A DNA stretch of 64,000 bases. Origin: Cryptomeria japonica (Eukaryota; Streptophyta; Pinopsida; Cupressales; Cupressaceae). The stretch's first letter is position 1; every line of letters starts with the position of its first letter. Location: the NCBI RefSeq assembly GCF_030272615.1, contig NW_026729141.1, positions 1 to 64,000 on the forward strand, written 5' to 3'. The notes below the pieces were generated by a model, which was given only the letters and a program-made list of their open reading frames with translations, was not told the DNA's origin and did no database searches. Positions 23,431 through 34,300 of the stretch are shown piece after piece. The position numbers and the translations under genes are program-made.

Positions 23431-24492
23431 AGTTGGTGTCTTCTTCTGCTTGGGTCGCTCACACTCCTTCATTCAAATTCCAGCTTATGTGGCTGCGGGA
23501 TCCTTCTTTGCAGGATCATGTGGCGGGGTGGTGGAGGAAAGGGGGGCCAACTTTTGGCACTACCATGTACACTTTTGCCAAACAGCTGCAATTTGTTAAG
23601 GCTCAGCTTAAACGATGGAATCGCTAGTGTTTCAGGAATATTTTTCAAGCTAAGAAAGTTGCTCAAATTAAGTTGAATGACATTACCAGGATTATAAGAG
23701 AGTAGGATTTGTCTGAAGCCTTGCTTATGGAGGAAGACAGGGCTGTCAAGGATTTAGAGGAATGGGAGCTTAGGGAGGAAATCTATTGGAAACAGAGAGC
23801 TCGTATTGATTGGCTTCAAGCAAGGGACAAGAATACTGCGTTCTTCTTCAATTCAATGAAAGCAAGAAGACATGGTAATTCTATTCCTGTGTTGATCAAT
23901 GACAGAGGGGAGAAGTGTTTATCCTTGCAGGAGATCTCTAGGGAGGCTTTACATTATTTCCGGTCCCTCTTTAGCGAGGATACTTAGGAGGATTCGGAAG
24001 AGGAGAATCAGGTTCTTGCTTGTATTCCTTCTCTAGTTACTAGGGAGATGAATGAGCAGCTTATGGGTCCTATTTTGCTAGAGGAACTAGAGAGGATTGT
24101 TTTTCTCATGAGGAAAGGAAAAGCCCCTGGTCCGGATGGGTTCCCAGTTGAGTTCTTTCAAGATTTCTAGGATATTATCAAGCTGGATTTATTGGAGGTG
24201 GTCCAGGAGTCTCAAAGGAATAAGCAGATGCTTCGGGCTTTGAATGCGACTTTCATCACACTAATCCCCAAGTGTGAGGGGGCTGACCGGTTAGGCCAGT
24301 TCCGCCCTATCTCTCTCTGTAATGTGATCTATAAGATCATCTCCAAGTTGATCGCGGAGAGGCTGAAGAATTGGTTGGGGGACGTGTTGTGCATATTGCA
24401 CACACACCCCGTCAGTTGACAGGGGACCCCCCCCCCTAAATTTTTCTCTGCCTATTAGGAGAAATCAGACCAAGTCTTGTGAAATTCGCCAG

Positions 24493-24665
24493 AAATTGGC
24501 AAAAGGCCTAAAAGGTCCAAAATTGGCAAAACACCTAAAAGGTCCGAAATTGGCAAAAGGCCTAAAAAGTCCGAAATTGGCAAAACACCTAAAAGGTCCA
24601 AAATTGGCAAAAGGCCTAAAAGGTCCGAAATTGGCAAAAGGCCTAAAAATCCCAAAGTTTGCAAA
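24493..24665. repeat. 27-bp tandem repeat in the solo LTR (about 6 units)
   Basis: Contiguous units of the type AATTGGCAAAAGGCCTAAAA plus GGTCCGA vary between AAGGCC and AACACC. Since 27 is a multiple of three, several frames on both strands stay open and spell 9-residue repeats. These are not proteins. Confidence 0.85.
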
Positions 24666-25559
24666 AGTGCCCAAAATCCCGAAATTCACCATAAAGGGGT
24701 GAAAATGTCAAAGTTTTAAAAACCTTGCAATTGCTCTCAAACCCCCCGAAAATGTGAAAATAAAATAGTAAGGCGTTAACTTAAAGTTTGCGGAAGTGCC
24801 ATTTAGGCCAAATTTCGAAAATGTCTAAGTATGAACTTTTTAAAAACTTTTCGAATGCCCCTCTTGCCTGAAATTGCCAGGAACAACTAGATTCGCGGAA
24901 GGAGTAAAAGCGTTAAAACTTGGGAAATTTTCAAATGACCCTCCAGGCGTTAAATTTTAATATTTGTTAAATTAAATTAATTAATTTTTCAAATTGATTT
25001 ATTGAAATGAAATTGATCGTTCGCAGGACGTCATTAGAGAACCAGGAGAAAGACCTAAAACGCAAATCGAGAAGGATCGCAATCAAGGCTAGGCGCTGAA
25101 GATTGAAAAAGAAAAAAGATATGGGAACGCATTGCAGGAGCGCGAGAGCAACCAAACATTGGGAACCGTGCCACTGAACAAAGATGAAGTCCACCACCGG
25201 GACCAAAGACCAAAGAACACTCTGAATGCTGCAAGTTTATGCCTTCTCGAGAAAAAGCACACAACTGGATTTAATTCCAGAAATTCAATTTCTAAAAAGC
25301 TGAAATTGTTTTATTGTAAAACTACTTGTAGGCCCCACTCAGATATTTTGAAAGAAAGGGGAAACAAGTCAGTTGTGGACAGTTATGTCCAACTACCAGA
25401 TAGACTCAAATTGAAGCCAAATAGTGGTAGGTAGTTGAAATTGTGGTTGAATGGATGAGTGAGAATTTAATGGGCATGGGTTAAGGCTGATAGTTTCTAG
25501 AAGGCAGATCAGGACCCTTGGATGCAGTCCATCCTAGCCTTCGATTCAATATTGTAAAT

Positions 25560-25569
25560 TCTATAAAAG
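25560..25569 (+). promoter_or_regulatory. TATA-like box of the solo LTR
   Basis: CTATAAAAGG lies about 1.2 kb into the 2.0 kb LTR, in a GC-balanced context, and is followed by a T-rich stretch. It would mark the U3/R side. This rests on the sequence match only. Confidence 0.4.
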
Positions 25570-26866
25570 GCAAAGGCCTTTCTTTTGTAAAGGGTTAGAT
25601 GGTTAGAGATTTTTGTTAGATAGTCATACAGTTGGTTAGAATTTTGTAGTTAGATTTTAGAAGGTAGAATAGGTTAGATCTTAGTAGTAGCATAGAGATG
25701 CTGTAGAAATTGTTGTAATAGGCAGTTGAAATCAATATATAAACATTGATTTCGTGTTTATTGTCTTGTTTTTATCCTGTTTGCATGGTTTCTTTCAAGA
25801 TTTTAGATAGATCTTTCTGTTTTGGTTGTGCAGGTTTTGATAGATTCAGGCTCATACCATTGAGGATATACTGATTGTGTATCCTTTTGTATAGTTAACC
25901 TGAGCCTTCAATTGTGCTTAGTTCAATTGCAGGTGTCCATCTGAGTTGTGCCAGAATTGGGTGCTCAGCCGTGCGTTTGCAGTCTGAAAATCTTCCAAGT
26001 CCCCTAGAAGATTGCACTGTTCCTGCAAGGTTGTGAGCTTTGGCCAAGCAGGAATTGGTTATGTTGAACCTGTCTACCCGCATACCCGTGTTGTTAGTTT
26101 TAGATCTCCTATCCCTTCCCTTTTGATTTTATTTCGTAGTCTAAGAATCGCAGCAGACCAGCTTGTTGCAAATCGTAAGTCCCCTTGTGCTCCCAACAAA
26201 TCACATCAACCACTGAGTAATCCCGCAGTCAAGACCTGACAAACGAAACCTTGAGGTTGTCCCCTTTGATCAAACGTAAGAAATAGCCTTAGGGATTTCC
26301 TTATCTCAAGAGAAGATAGGACACTCAGCGAGTACATTCTATTCTGTGTTGGCCGTATGGAGTTTGCAACAATGCGACTTTAGACACGTCAACAGGACGT
26401 CATCTCTGAGGAGCAGAGTGGGTTTGTGGAAGGTCGTCAAATCCTGGATGGTGTGGTCATTTCTACTGAGGCCATTCATTCTATGGCAGCTTCCAAGGAA
26501 AAAGCTATGTTTATTAAGCTGGATATGGATAAGGCTTATGATAGAGTCCGTTGGTCCTTTCTCCGGAAGATCCTTAGGGCCTTTGGCTTTGCTGATGAAT
26601 GGATTCAATGGGTAATGAGTTGTGTTACGTCAAGCTCCTTCTCTATGTTAATCAATGGAGATCATACAGAGTTGTTTGGGGCTTCTGGGGGTCTTCACCA
26701 GGGGGACCCCCTCTCCCCATACTTATTCATTCTTCTAGCTGAGGGTCTGGGGAGGTTGATTAAGCATAATGTGGGTCTGGGTACCATTTAAGGTTGGAAT
26801 TGGGGAAATGACCTGCACCCTCAATCTCATTTGCAGTTTGTTGATGACACAGCCCTGATGGGAATA

Positions 26867-26966
26867 GATCGGATTAGAGAAGCCCTGAATTTGCGCAAAG
26901 TCTTGGATGCTTATCAGATCGGATTAGAGAAGCCCTGAATCTGCGCAAAGTCTTGGATGCTTATCT
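26867..26966 (+). repeat. 50-bp tandem duplication in the LINE RT
   Basis: GATCGGATTAGAGAAGCCCT and the following 30 bases occur twice head to tail with one difference (AATTTGCG versus AATCTGCG). Fifty is not a multiple of three, so this is a disabling frameshift. Confidence 0.92.
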
Positions 26967-27656
26967 TGTCGCTTCAGGCCAGTTGATAAATGAGGATAAA
27001 TCTTTTATTATCTTCTTCAACACACCTAGAAATATTCCGAGGAGGATTGTTTATATCCTGAGGTTCCAGGTCGGTTCTCTTCCCTTGACTTATCTGGGTA
27101 TACCTATCTCTACTGTAACCCTCCCAGGGATTCATGGCAAAGTATACTGGACAAATTTCGCATGAAGGTTGAACATTGGACACACAGATGGTTATCCTTT
27201 GCTGGGAGGGTTCAACTGATCCAGTCGGTGGTTCAGGCTCTTCCAATCTATCAGTGTATGCTCCAAGTGGCTCCTAAATGGTTCCTGAAGGAATTGGATT
27301 CTCTGGCAAGGAAGTTCTTATGGGTAGGCAACTTGTCCTCCTACAAATGGTGTCTTGTCAATTGGGATTTGGTGTGTAGCCCGAAACAGTCGGGTGGGCT
27401 CGGCTTAAGGCAGACTGTTTTGTTTGGAGAGGCTTTGGCGGCTAAATTGTACCGGAGGTGGTGTGTTGAACAGGATCAAGGTTGGGCTAGGATTTGGGCC
27501 TGCAAATACATGCAGAGGATCCCGAAGGAGGAAATCCCAAGATATCCGCTTGAGGGAAAAGGTTCCTCGATTTGGGGTACTCTCAAGAAAGGGGCTTCTC
27601 TTATAAAGGAAGGACTTTTTTGGATATGTAAGAGGGGGGAAGAGGTGCTTTTCTAG

Positions 27657-29020
27657 CTCGACTCTTGGGATGGGTATCTCCCCATCCTGGATTAGTTTCC
27701 CAACCTTGGGAACCTCTACCAAAGGTTCCTGGAAGCTGGATGGTCTAGAGTGAGCGACTTTAAGGCTATTTATAGGTGTGGGCCTTTGGAGTTGGAGCGA
27801 TGGAAGGCTCCTAATGAATGGCTGATTGCTGGTATGGATGAAGAGTGTGCCACTGTGCGGAGCTGTATGGCATTTTGATAAGTAGACACTACAACTCCCT
27901 TAAGGGTAGGGATAGACTTGCTTGGTCCCCGAATCCCAAGGGCATTTTTATGGTTGCTAGTTGTTACTAGGAGTTGTTGTCCCGAAGATTGGAGGGGAGG
28001 GAGGTGCTTTGGTGGAAACAGGTGTGGAATAATTCTTCATGGCCGAATGTAATTGTTTTGCTTGGACTTTGGCTTTGAATAGATGTCTTACTTGGGATAA
28101 CATTTGTAAGAGGGGTTTCCTTGGGCCTTCCATCTGTGTTTTGTGTGGTAATGGGGAGGAGGATTCCTCACACCTGTTCTTCAGGTGCCTGTTCTCGCTG
28201 CTAATTTGGCATTATTGGTGGGGGGTGTGGAAGAATCCTTGTGTTCATGCAGATTCTTTGGTGGAGTTTTGGAGTAGTTTGGGCAGGCCCCCTTTCCCGT
28301 CCTCTTTTCTTTAGACTGTTTGGCATATTGGGCCCATTTTCATATTGTGGCAGATCTGGCTGGAGAGGAATAGGAGGATCTTTAGGGAGGTCAAATTGTT
28401 AGTTCAACAAGTGTGGAATAGAATCATTGGTATGATTCGGGAAACAGTGGAAGCTAAATGTGTGGTGAATTTTCCTCTTGATAGAGGAGAGGCTGATATT
28501 GTGAGTAGGTTGGGCCTGTAGGAGATGACACCAGCCTTGGCATGTGTCAAGAGAGGTAGGCATGCTATGAAAAAGGTTTCAAAGGATGGGAAGGTGAATG
28601 CCCCCTCAGGAGGAGTCCATCAAGATTAACACCGATGGCTCCTCTAGGGGTAATCCGGGCCCTGCTGGGATTGGCGGAGTTGGTAGGGATAGTAGGGGAG
28701 AGGTGGTTTTCTTCTTCTCAGTGCATAAAGGGAGGTAGTCTAATAACTTTATGGAAGGATTAGCAATTTTGTATTCTATGGAGCGGGCCTTGGAGTTGGG
28801 ATGGCGGAAGGTTATCTACGAATCGGATTCGCAAATTATTGTTAACTTGTTGAGGGAGCAGAAGGTGAGTGGGGTTCAGTGGCAGTTGGCAGGGATTGTT
28901 CACCAAATTCTTGAAATTAGTTCTATGATGGAGGAGGTGTCCTTCATCCACATTCCCCGTGAATGGAATAGAGCTGCTGATTGCTTGGCTAAGTGGGCCT
29001 CGGAACATGATGATGACTAG
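27657..29020 (+). pseudogene. LINE ORF2 C-terminal part: zinc-binding RT end and RNase H
   Basis: After a stop at 27654-27656, ORF2 reads on through frame changes. A zf-RVT-type segment is visible (FAWTLALNRCLTWDNICKRG, then CVLCGNGEEDSSHLFFRC at 28132-28190; Cys and His positions kept). Next is WQIWLERNRRIF and an RNase H domain: INTDGSSRGNPGPAGIGGVG (about 28622-28680), FMEGLAILYSMERALELGW, YESDSQIIVNLL, IPREWNRAADCLAKWA, ending at the stop at 29018-29020. Plant L1 elements often carry such an RNase H, which removes RNA from the hybrid. Stops near 28510, 28625 and 28738 and frameshifts make it nonfunctional. Confidence 0.85.
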
Positions 29021-29116
29021 AAGGTTGAAGGTTGGGAGCAACTCTCCTCGGATTACTGTCAGGATCTGCATAAGATATTTGTTGAGGATATGGTTAGTTA
29101 CGAAGCCAACCGATCT

Positions 29117-29276
29117 TGGGTTGGACTTGAGGTTCCCCCTTGGGGCCTTGAGATTCTGGTTCTCCCTTGGGTTGGGCTTGTGGTTCCCTCATGGGGCTTT
29201 GAGACTCTGGTTCTCTTCTGTAATCCTTGATTCTGTTCTTTAATAAAGTTTTTACCCCTTTATTCAAAAAAAAAAA
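29117..29276 (+). repeat. LINE 3' untranslated repeats, polyadenylation signal and poly-A
   Basis: Two diverged units of about 52 bp (from GGGTTGGACTTGAGGTTCCC and GGGTTGGGCTTGTGGTTCCC) are followed by AATAAA near 29243 and an A-run at 29266-29276 that merges with the target duplication. Confidence 0.8.
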
Positions 29277-29469
29277 TGAATGCAAAATTTCATTTGGTTG
29301 AACCAGTTAGTCACAAGAACCATAAATGTACATCCAAAATCACGAGAAGGCATAGGAAATGATAAACAAAAATCTCCAATTGCATAGAAACCCTTAATTA
29401 AAATATGCAAGAAATCAATGGTCAAAATAATGAACACAATGGTGGGAGTTTATTATTGTATGCAAATGT

Positions 29470-29604
29470 TGTTGAGACATGGACCAGCTAGGACTCGAAC
29501 CTAGGACCTTCCATACGTTGCTAGAGTGCTCTACCACTGAGCTACTGGCCCCTCTTGGACCAGTCCATCGTCAGTCCGGGTGTGGCTTATTTCCAACACC
29601 AACA
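29470..29604 (-). repeat. 135-bp LTR of the TRIM-like element (3' copy)
   Basis: On the minus strand it starts TGTTGGTGTTGG right after the purine run AAGGGGGGG and ends CATGTCTCAACA. It differs from 35388-35522 at only a few positions. More than half of it is a tRNA-like sequence (29480-29551) in the same sense as the element. Confidence 0.85.
29480..29551 (-). tRNA. tRNA-like sequence within the TRIM LTR (probably not a decoding tRNA)
   Basis: 72 nt on the minus strand fold as a tRNA. The acceptor stem is GGGCCAG/CTGGTCC (7 pairs, one G-U) with discriminator A. The D stem is GCTC/GAGC with loop AGTGGTA, and the T stem is CTAGG/CCTAG with loop TTCGAGT. The pol III A-box-like TAGCTCAGTGGT and B box GGTTCGAGTCC are intact. 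Exactly 23 nt lie between the D and T stems, as in a normal tRNA. But the anticodon stem barely pairs and position 33 is C, not the universal U, so it is unlikely to decode. Position 34-36 would read AAC. Confidence 0.6.
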
Positions 29605-29668
29605 CCCCCCCTTAAGCCACACCTCTCGTGTGCTTGGGGCTCCTAGCCTGGACCTGGCTCTGATACCA
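29605..29668 (-). other. TRIM internal region: primer binding site to polypurine tract
   Basis: The minus strand reads TGGTATCAGAGCCAGG (29668-29653), a perfect initiator tRNA-Met primer site. About 34 bases follow, and then GGCTTAAGGGGGGG (29618-29605) directly before the short LTR. It has no coding capacity. The 10 bases GGTGTGGCTT just before the purine run are complementary to AAGCCACACC inside the LTR. Confidence 0.8.
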
Positions 29669-30795
29669 TGTTAAGTTTAGTCAAATTCTGTGATCAATAT
29701 AGTTTCAATCAAAATTCAGAGTTCTAACTCCGACAATCTAATTCTAATGATTATTGTTTCAGGTATTTCTTATGCAGATCAAGAGGATAGAAGAGATGAA
29801 GATATAATCTGAAATTAAATTTATACTGTTGTAGTGTGTGTTGATTTTAAGGTAGTGCTCGTTAACCACAGGCAAACATCAGATCTGTTGCCTTCCCAAC
29901 CATAGACGATAAGCTCTTATCGTCACCCCCGAGCACGCTACATAAATTTCTCACCATCAATTGATTTGCTTGTACATGAATTCGATCTGCTTGATTATGA
30001 TCGAACTTGCTGTCTGATCTCAGTTCCATAGAGGGAAGACCACGTCCATATATATCCGTCGAAAGGAGATATCCAAGAGTCGGCTCTCATCAAGGAGGCA
30101 CGACTTTCATGAAGCATCGCATGCCTTCAAATGAGGGGTGGCAGAATTTAACCAAAAATCAACCCCTTTAAAAAAAATTTGATAAGTCAAACTTGATAAT
30201 GTAAGTTTAATCATTAAACCTGATAATGCATATGTGACTTAATAAAGATATTAAAGGATTAATATAAGTTGATAGATTCATCAAATGTGTAAGGCCAATA
30301 GGCCATTCACACATTTGATCTTGCTGAGTTGGCCTATAGGATTTCTACCGACGCTATATCATCAATAGTGTAAAGGGAAGGATGCACAACACTTATCGAT
30401 TGCTGTATTGTTTTCCTCCTCACCGTATGAATGTTATATATGTGAATAAGAGGGTACGTAGTGAAGAGATATGTCTTCCCACGTGGGAAGACACATCTCT
30501 TCCCTACGTACCATTTATTAACAACACTTAACAAACACTAAGATCATCGTTTGCTTGACTGATCGTAAGGAATGCAATTTACCATGAATCACGTAATCAC
30601 AACCTTCGTCAACATGAAATGGTGCGATCGGTGGCAAATGCCATAACTCGTATTTGATTTTATTTATCATTTAATGTTAACGTATATACTAATAGTTTAT
30701 CTATTATTATATATGTTAACATTCAGATTTCATGTAATTAATTTATCATGTATCAGAATTATGAAATTGTACGACCGACGCTACAAGAATTAATA
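29669..30795 (-). repeat. LTR of copia-1 (single copy)
   Basis: On the minus strand the LTR follows the polypurine tract GCTAAGAGGGAG and ends AAACTTAACA, directly before the TRIM primer site. The start reads TATTAATTC, with the expected TG changed to TA. Length is 1127 bp. It contains a 60 bp palindrome and a TATA-like box. The matching 5' copia LTR is absent; its place is taken by the 135 bp LTR. Confidence 0.75.
30433..30512 (-). promoter_or_regulatory. copia-1 LTR core promoter: 60-bp palindrome and TATA-like box
   Basis: 30453-30512 is an inverted repeat with 28 of 30 positions paired and no spacer, centred on CCCACGTGGG, which contains a G-box core CACGTG. Twelve bases downstream on the minus strand is TATATAAC (30440-30433). 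G-boxes are known plant bZIP/bHLH sites; regulation through this one is inferred. Confidence 0.6.
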
Positions 30796-31383
30796 CTCCC
30801 TCTTAGCTAGGGAGGACACATTTCATGTTTAGAGAAAACATCACAATTCATCTATTGATTGTGAAGGGAAGAGATATCACACCATAGTGATATTCAGAGA
30901 TATGGTTCAACAATGAATATCAAGTCTCATGATACTCACCATAACTCATAGTTATCAAATAAGGTATGTGCACTGGCATCAAGTCACATGATGCCTACCA
31001 TACTGATAACGATTCATGGCATGTCCACGAATATTATGTCCATAATATTCACCATGAAGATCTCTATCATAATTATGGTTTATTTAATGATATCAACCAA
31101 CTGATATCTATCATAATGTCTCAGAGATATATGCTATCATGACATGTCCACAAATATCAAGTCACATGATATCCATCAAGATAGATAAATTGACAATTGT
31201 AAAATCGTCACCTTACAATATCAATTTGAAACAAGTGTTCATTATTGAAAAGTCGTCACCCTTCAATAATGTTCACAGGGGGGCCATGAAGTCATGGAGT
31301 CACACACATGACAAATAAAAGAGTTTACACATTAAACATCTTAAATATATTAGTATTTCAGAATAAATGAGACTATCTCAAAA
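30796..31383 (-). other. copia-1 3' noncoding region with hairpins
   Basis: This is a long noncoding stretch between the pol stop and the LTR. It has several ATATCA...TGATAT-type short inverted repeats and two hairpins presenting GGTGACGA in the loop (plus-strand 31196-31219 and 31240-31271). It ends in the polypurine tract (plus 30796-30812, CTCCCTCTTAGCTAGGG). Confidence 0.7.
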
Positions 31384-34300
31384 TTAAATTACATTTTCAA
31401 CCATACCAAGTTTATCTCTAAAGTGTTCGATCTTGATCCTTGAGAGAGGCTTGGTAAAAATGTCTGCAATCTGATCACTTGTACTAATATAATCCAGTCA
31501 AATCACATTCCTTTCCACCATATCTTGAACATAGTGATAAGGAATCTCAATGTGTTTAGACGTGTAATGAAATACTGGATTCATTGAAAGCTTGATGCAA
31601 CTCTGATTGTTGCAATAGATGACAGTAGGATTTAAGGGCTGACCAAACAGTCCTACAAGCAATTTCTGGAGCCATACTACTTCTCTTGCTCCCATGGAGG
31701 CTGCAATGTATTAAGCTTCTGTAGAACTCTGAGCAACTGAAGACTATTTTCTACATATCCATGAGATCATTGCTGATCCTAAACTGAAGCAACATCGTGA
31801 TGTGCTTTTCCTGTCAACTACGCTTCCAGCCCAATCAGAATCAGTGAATCCATGTAGGTCAAGGTCTACATGTTTATATTTCAGACCAAAACCAATAGTT
31901 CCTCAGAGATATCTCAGAATATGCTTTGCAGCAACAAGATGTATTTCCCTAGGTTCACACATGAACTGACTTAGTGTATTAACAACAAAACATATATCAG
32001 ATCTTGTGTTTACCAAATACATCAGAGATCCAATAATCTTTTTGTAGAGGGTAGGATCTGCAAACTCTGATTCTGCAACTGCTTCCTTTAGCTTGTGCAG
32101 ATTTGTCTCCATGGGTGTGGTCATGGATCTACAATCCATCATTCCAAATCTCTTGAGTATATCAATGGTGTCTTTTCCTTGATTAAAGATTATACCATCT
32201 GCCTGCTGCCAAACTTCCAATCCAAGGAAGTAGTGAAGAGTTCCTAAATCCTTCATATCAAACTTAGAGGCTAATTCTTTCTTACACCGAGAAATACGAT
32301 TATCCTCTCCTGAGATTAGTAGATCATCAACATAAAGAATAAGAATTAATAATTCACCATTGATTACCTTGTAGTAGAGATTTGGATCTACTTCATACTT
32401 GGAAAACCCTAATTCCAAGAGATAGTGATCAATTCTTTCATACCATGCTCTGGGGGCCTGTTTCAGTCCATATAGGGCTTTCTTTAATCTGTAGACATGT
32501 GATTCAGCCTTATGAATCACAAAACCTTCAGGTTGCTCCAAATAAACTTCTTCAATCTTACCATTCAGAAAAGCAGTCTTAACATCCATTTGGTGGACTT
32601 TCCATCTTTTAGATGTTGCAACAGCCAAAACTGCTTGGACAGAAGTATATCTGGCAACAGGAGCAAATGTCTCTTCATAGTCAATACCTTCTTTCTGTGA
32701 GAAACCTCTGGCAACAAACCTTGCTTTGTGCTTCTCAATGCTGCCATCTGCTGCATGTTTGATTTTCAAGAGCCATTTAGAAGATACCACAGATTTGCCT
32801 TTAGGCCTAGGCACAATATCCCAGACATCATTTTTTAGAATTGACTGATACTCTTCTGACATAGCATCTTTCCAAACTTGATGCTTGAGAACATCTCCAA
32901 CACAGGAAGGTTATGCATCAATGGTCTCACTCATCAAGGCAACATAACTGGAAAATGTGTTAGGTCTCTTACTTTCTCTGAAGGTCAAAGTAGTCTCTTC
33001 CTAGTTTCAGGATAAGGTTCTTCTAAAGGTAAGTCTTGAACTTCATGCTCAACATTTTCAGGGGTCTCCCTCTGAATCTCAGGGGTGGGATCCTCATCCA
33101 TGCTTGTAGGAGGATCTTGGTGTTCTAATTCATTAGAGCTTTTGGACCTACTGAATGCTATGTCTTCTTCAAAGATGACATCTCTGCTTAGTTCAATTTG
33201 CCTTTGTCCAGGTATGTATACTCTGTAAGCCTTAGAGGTTTCCCTGTACCCAACAAATACCCCTTTCTTTCCAGAAGGTTCTAACTTTGATCTCTTTTCT
33301 TTGGGAGCATGAATATCGACTAGATACCCAAAGATCCGGAGAAGACTTATGTCAGGTTTGTTACCAGTAAAGGCTTCTTCAGGGGTTTTATTATCAAGAA
33401 GAGAATGAGGCATCTATTTTGAATGTACACAACTGTCCTAGATGCTTCAGCCCAAAATGAGGTTTCTATGTTTTGGTCAAACAACATAGCCCTAGCAGCT
33501 TCTACTATAGCCCTATTCTTTCTTTCAGCTACCCCATTTTGTTGTGGGTTGTAAGGTGCAGTTAACTCCCTCTTAATCCCAACATTTACACAATAATCTT
33601 TAAACATATTAGAAGTGTATTCCCCCCCATTGTCTGTTCTTAAGGTTATGATTTTCTTACCTGTCATGTTTTCTGCAAGAGCTTTGAATTCCTTAAATTT
33701 AGAAAGGATTTCTTCAGACTCTTTGTTCCTCGGAAAATATATCCAGGTCTTCCTAGAATAATCATCTACAAAAATTACTTAATATGAAAATCCCCCTAAG
33801 GAGGGTACAGACATGGGTCCACATAAATAAGAATGAATTAATTCTAATACATTTTTGGATTTACTGTTGCTAGAATTGAAAGACCCTTTAGTATTCTTTC
33901 CCAAGGCACACCCCTTGCAGGCTCCTTCAGAACTGTGACTTAGCTTGGGTAAGCCAATCACCATCTTCTCTATCTTAGGTAGGGCATGGAAATGAAGGTG
34001 CCCATATCTTCTATGCCAAAGTTCATTCGAATCTGGAGTCTCATGAATCAAGGCTTCAGATGGAGTGGTGCAAAGTCTGTAGAGGCTCCCTTGTCTTACT
34101 CCAATGGTGTGGGATTTCTTGATGGTGGAGTTCTTTGGCCAAGCAAGTACCTTTCCTTCCATAAAGGTTAATCTGTAACCCTTATCTTCAAGTGCAGAAA
34201 CTGAAACAAGGTTTCTCTTTATACCAAGTACAAATAGAACTCCAGTCAGCTGTAGGGATATGCCTGACTTTAGGTTGATATTGCAGGTTCCTATTCCCAT

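Larger units (their letters stand above)
24385..26394 (+). mobile_element. Solo LTR (2010 bp) inside the LINE RT domain
   Basis: It starts TGTTGTGCATATTGCAC and ends GTCAACA (inverted ends TGTTG/CAACA). It is flanked by GGACG at 24380-24384 and 26395-26399, a perfect 5 bp target duplication. Excising it restores the LINE RT reading. It has a C-run (24426-24436), a 27 bp tandem repeat, and a TATA-like CTATAAAAGG near 25560, so its transcription sense is probably plus. No coding or internal region is present. Confidence 0.88.
23431..27656 (+). pseudogene. LINE ORF2, reverse transcriptase domain, split by a solo LTR
   Basis: Following the endonuclease, the frame gives a linker (KQRARIDWLQARDKNTAFFF) and RT motifs: GKAPGPDGFPVEFFQ, TLIPKCEGADRLGQFRPISL and NVIYKIISKLIAERL up to 24384. 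After the solo LTR come SGFVEGRQILDGVV, LDMDKAYDRVRW, GGLHQGDPLSPYLF and FVDDTAL (about 26838), the catalytic Asp pair. Stops lie at 23625, 23703, 23985 and 24168. A 50 bp tandem duplication at 26867-26966 shifts the frame just after the FVDD motif. The thumb region (PLTYLGIPIS, WTHRWLSFAGRVQLIQSV) continues to 27656. The frame before and after the solo LTR agrees once the 2015 inserted bases are removed. Confidence 0.9.
20959..29270 (+). mobile_element. Plant L1-type LINE, near full length, with a nested solo LTR
   Basis: The element runs from a GC-rich 5' untranslated region through ORF1 and ORF2 to an AATAAA signal and poly-A tail, and is bounded by an 18 bp target duplication. Without the 2.0 kb solo LTR (24385-26394) it is about 6.3 kb, a normal length for plant L1 elements. 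L1 elements copy themselves by nicking target DNA with the ORF2 endonuclease and priming reverse transcription there. ORF1 has one stop and one frameshift, and ORF2 has many stops plus frameshifts, so it is dead. Its GC content is clearly above that of the flanks. Confidence 0.92.

Noticed and set aside
24493-24665. CRISPR-like direct repeats
   Set aside because: The 27 bp units are contiguous with no unique spacers and lie in a plant LTR. The same holds for the 58 bp array at 7640-7950 and the 37 bp array at 20484-20594.
29480-29551. Functional cytosolic tRNA gene
   Set aside because: The anticodon stem does not pair, position 33 is C, and the sequence is part of an LTR present twice at the ends of one element. 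It is annotated as tRNA-like only.
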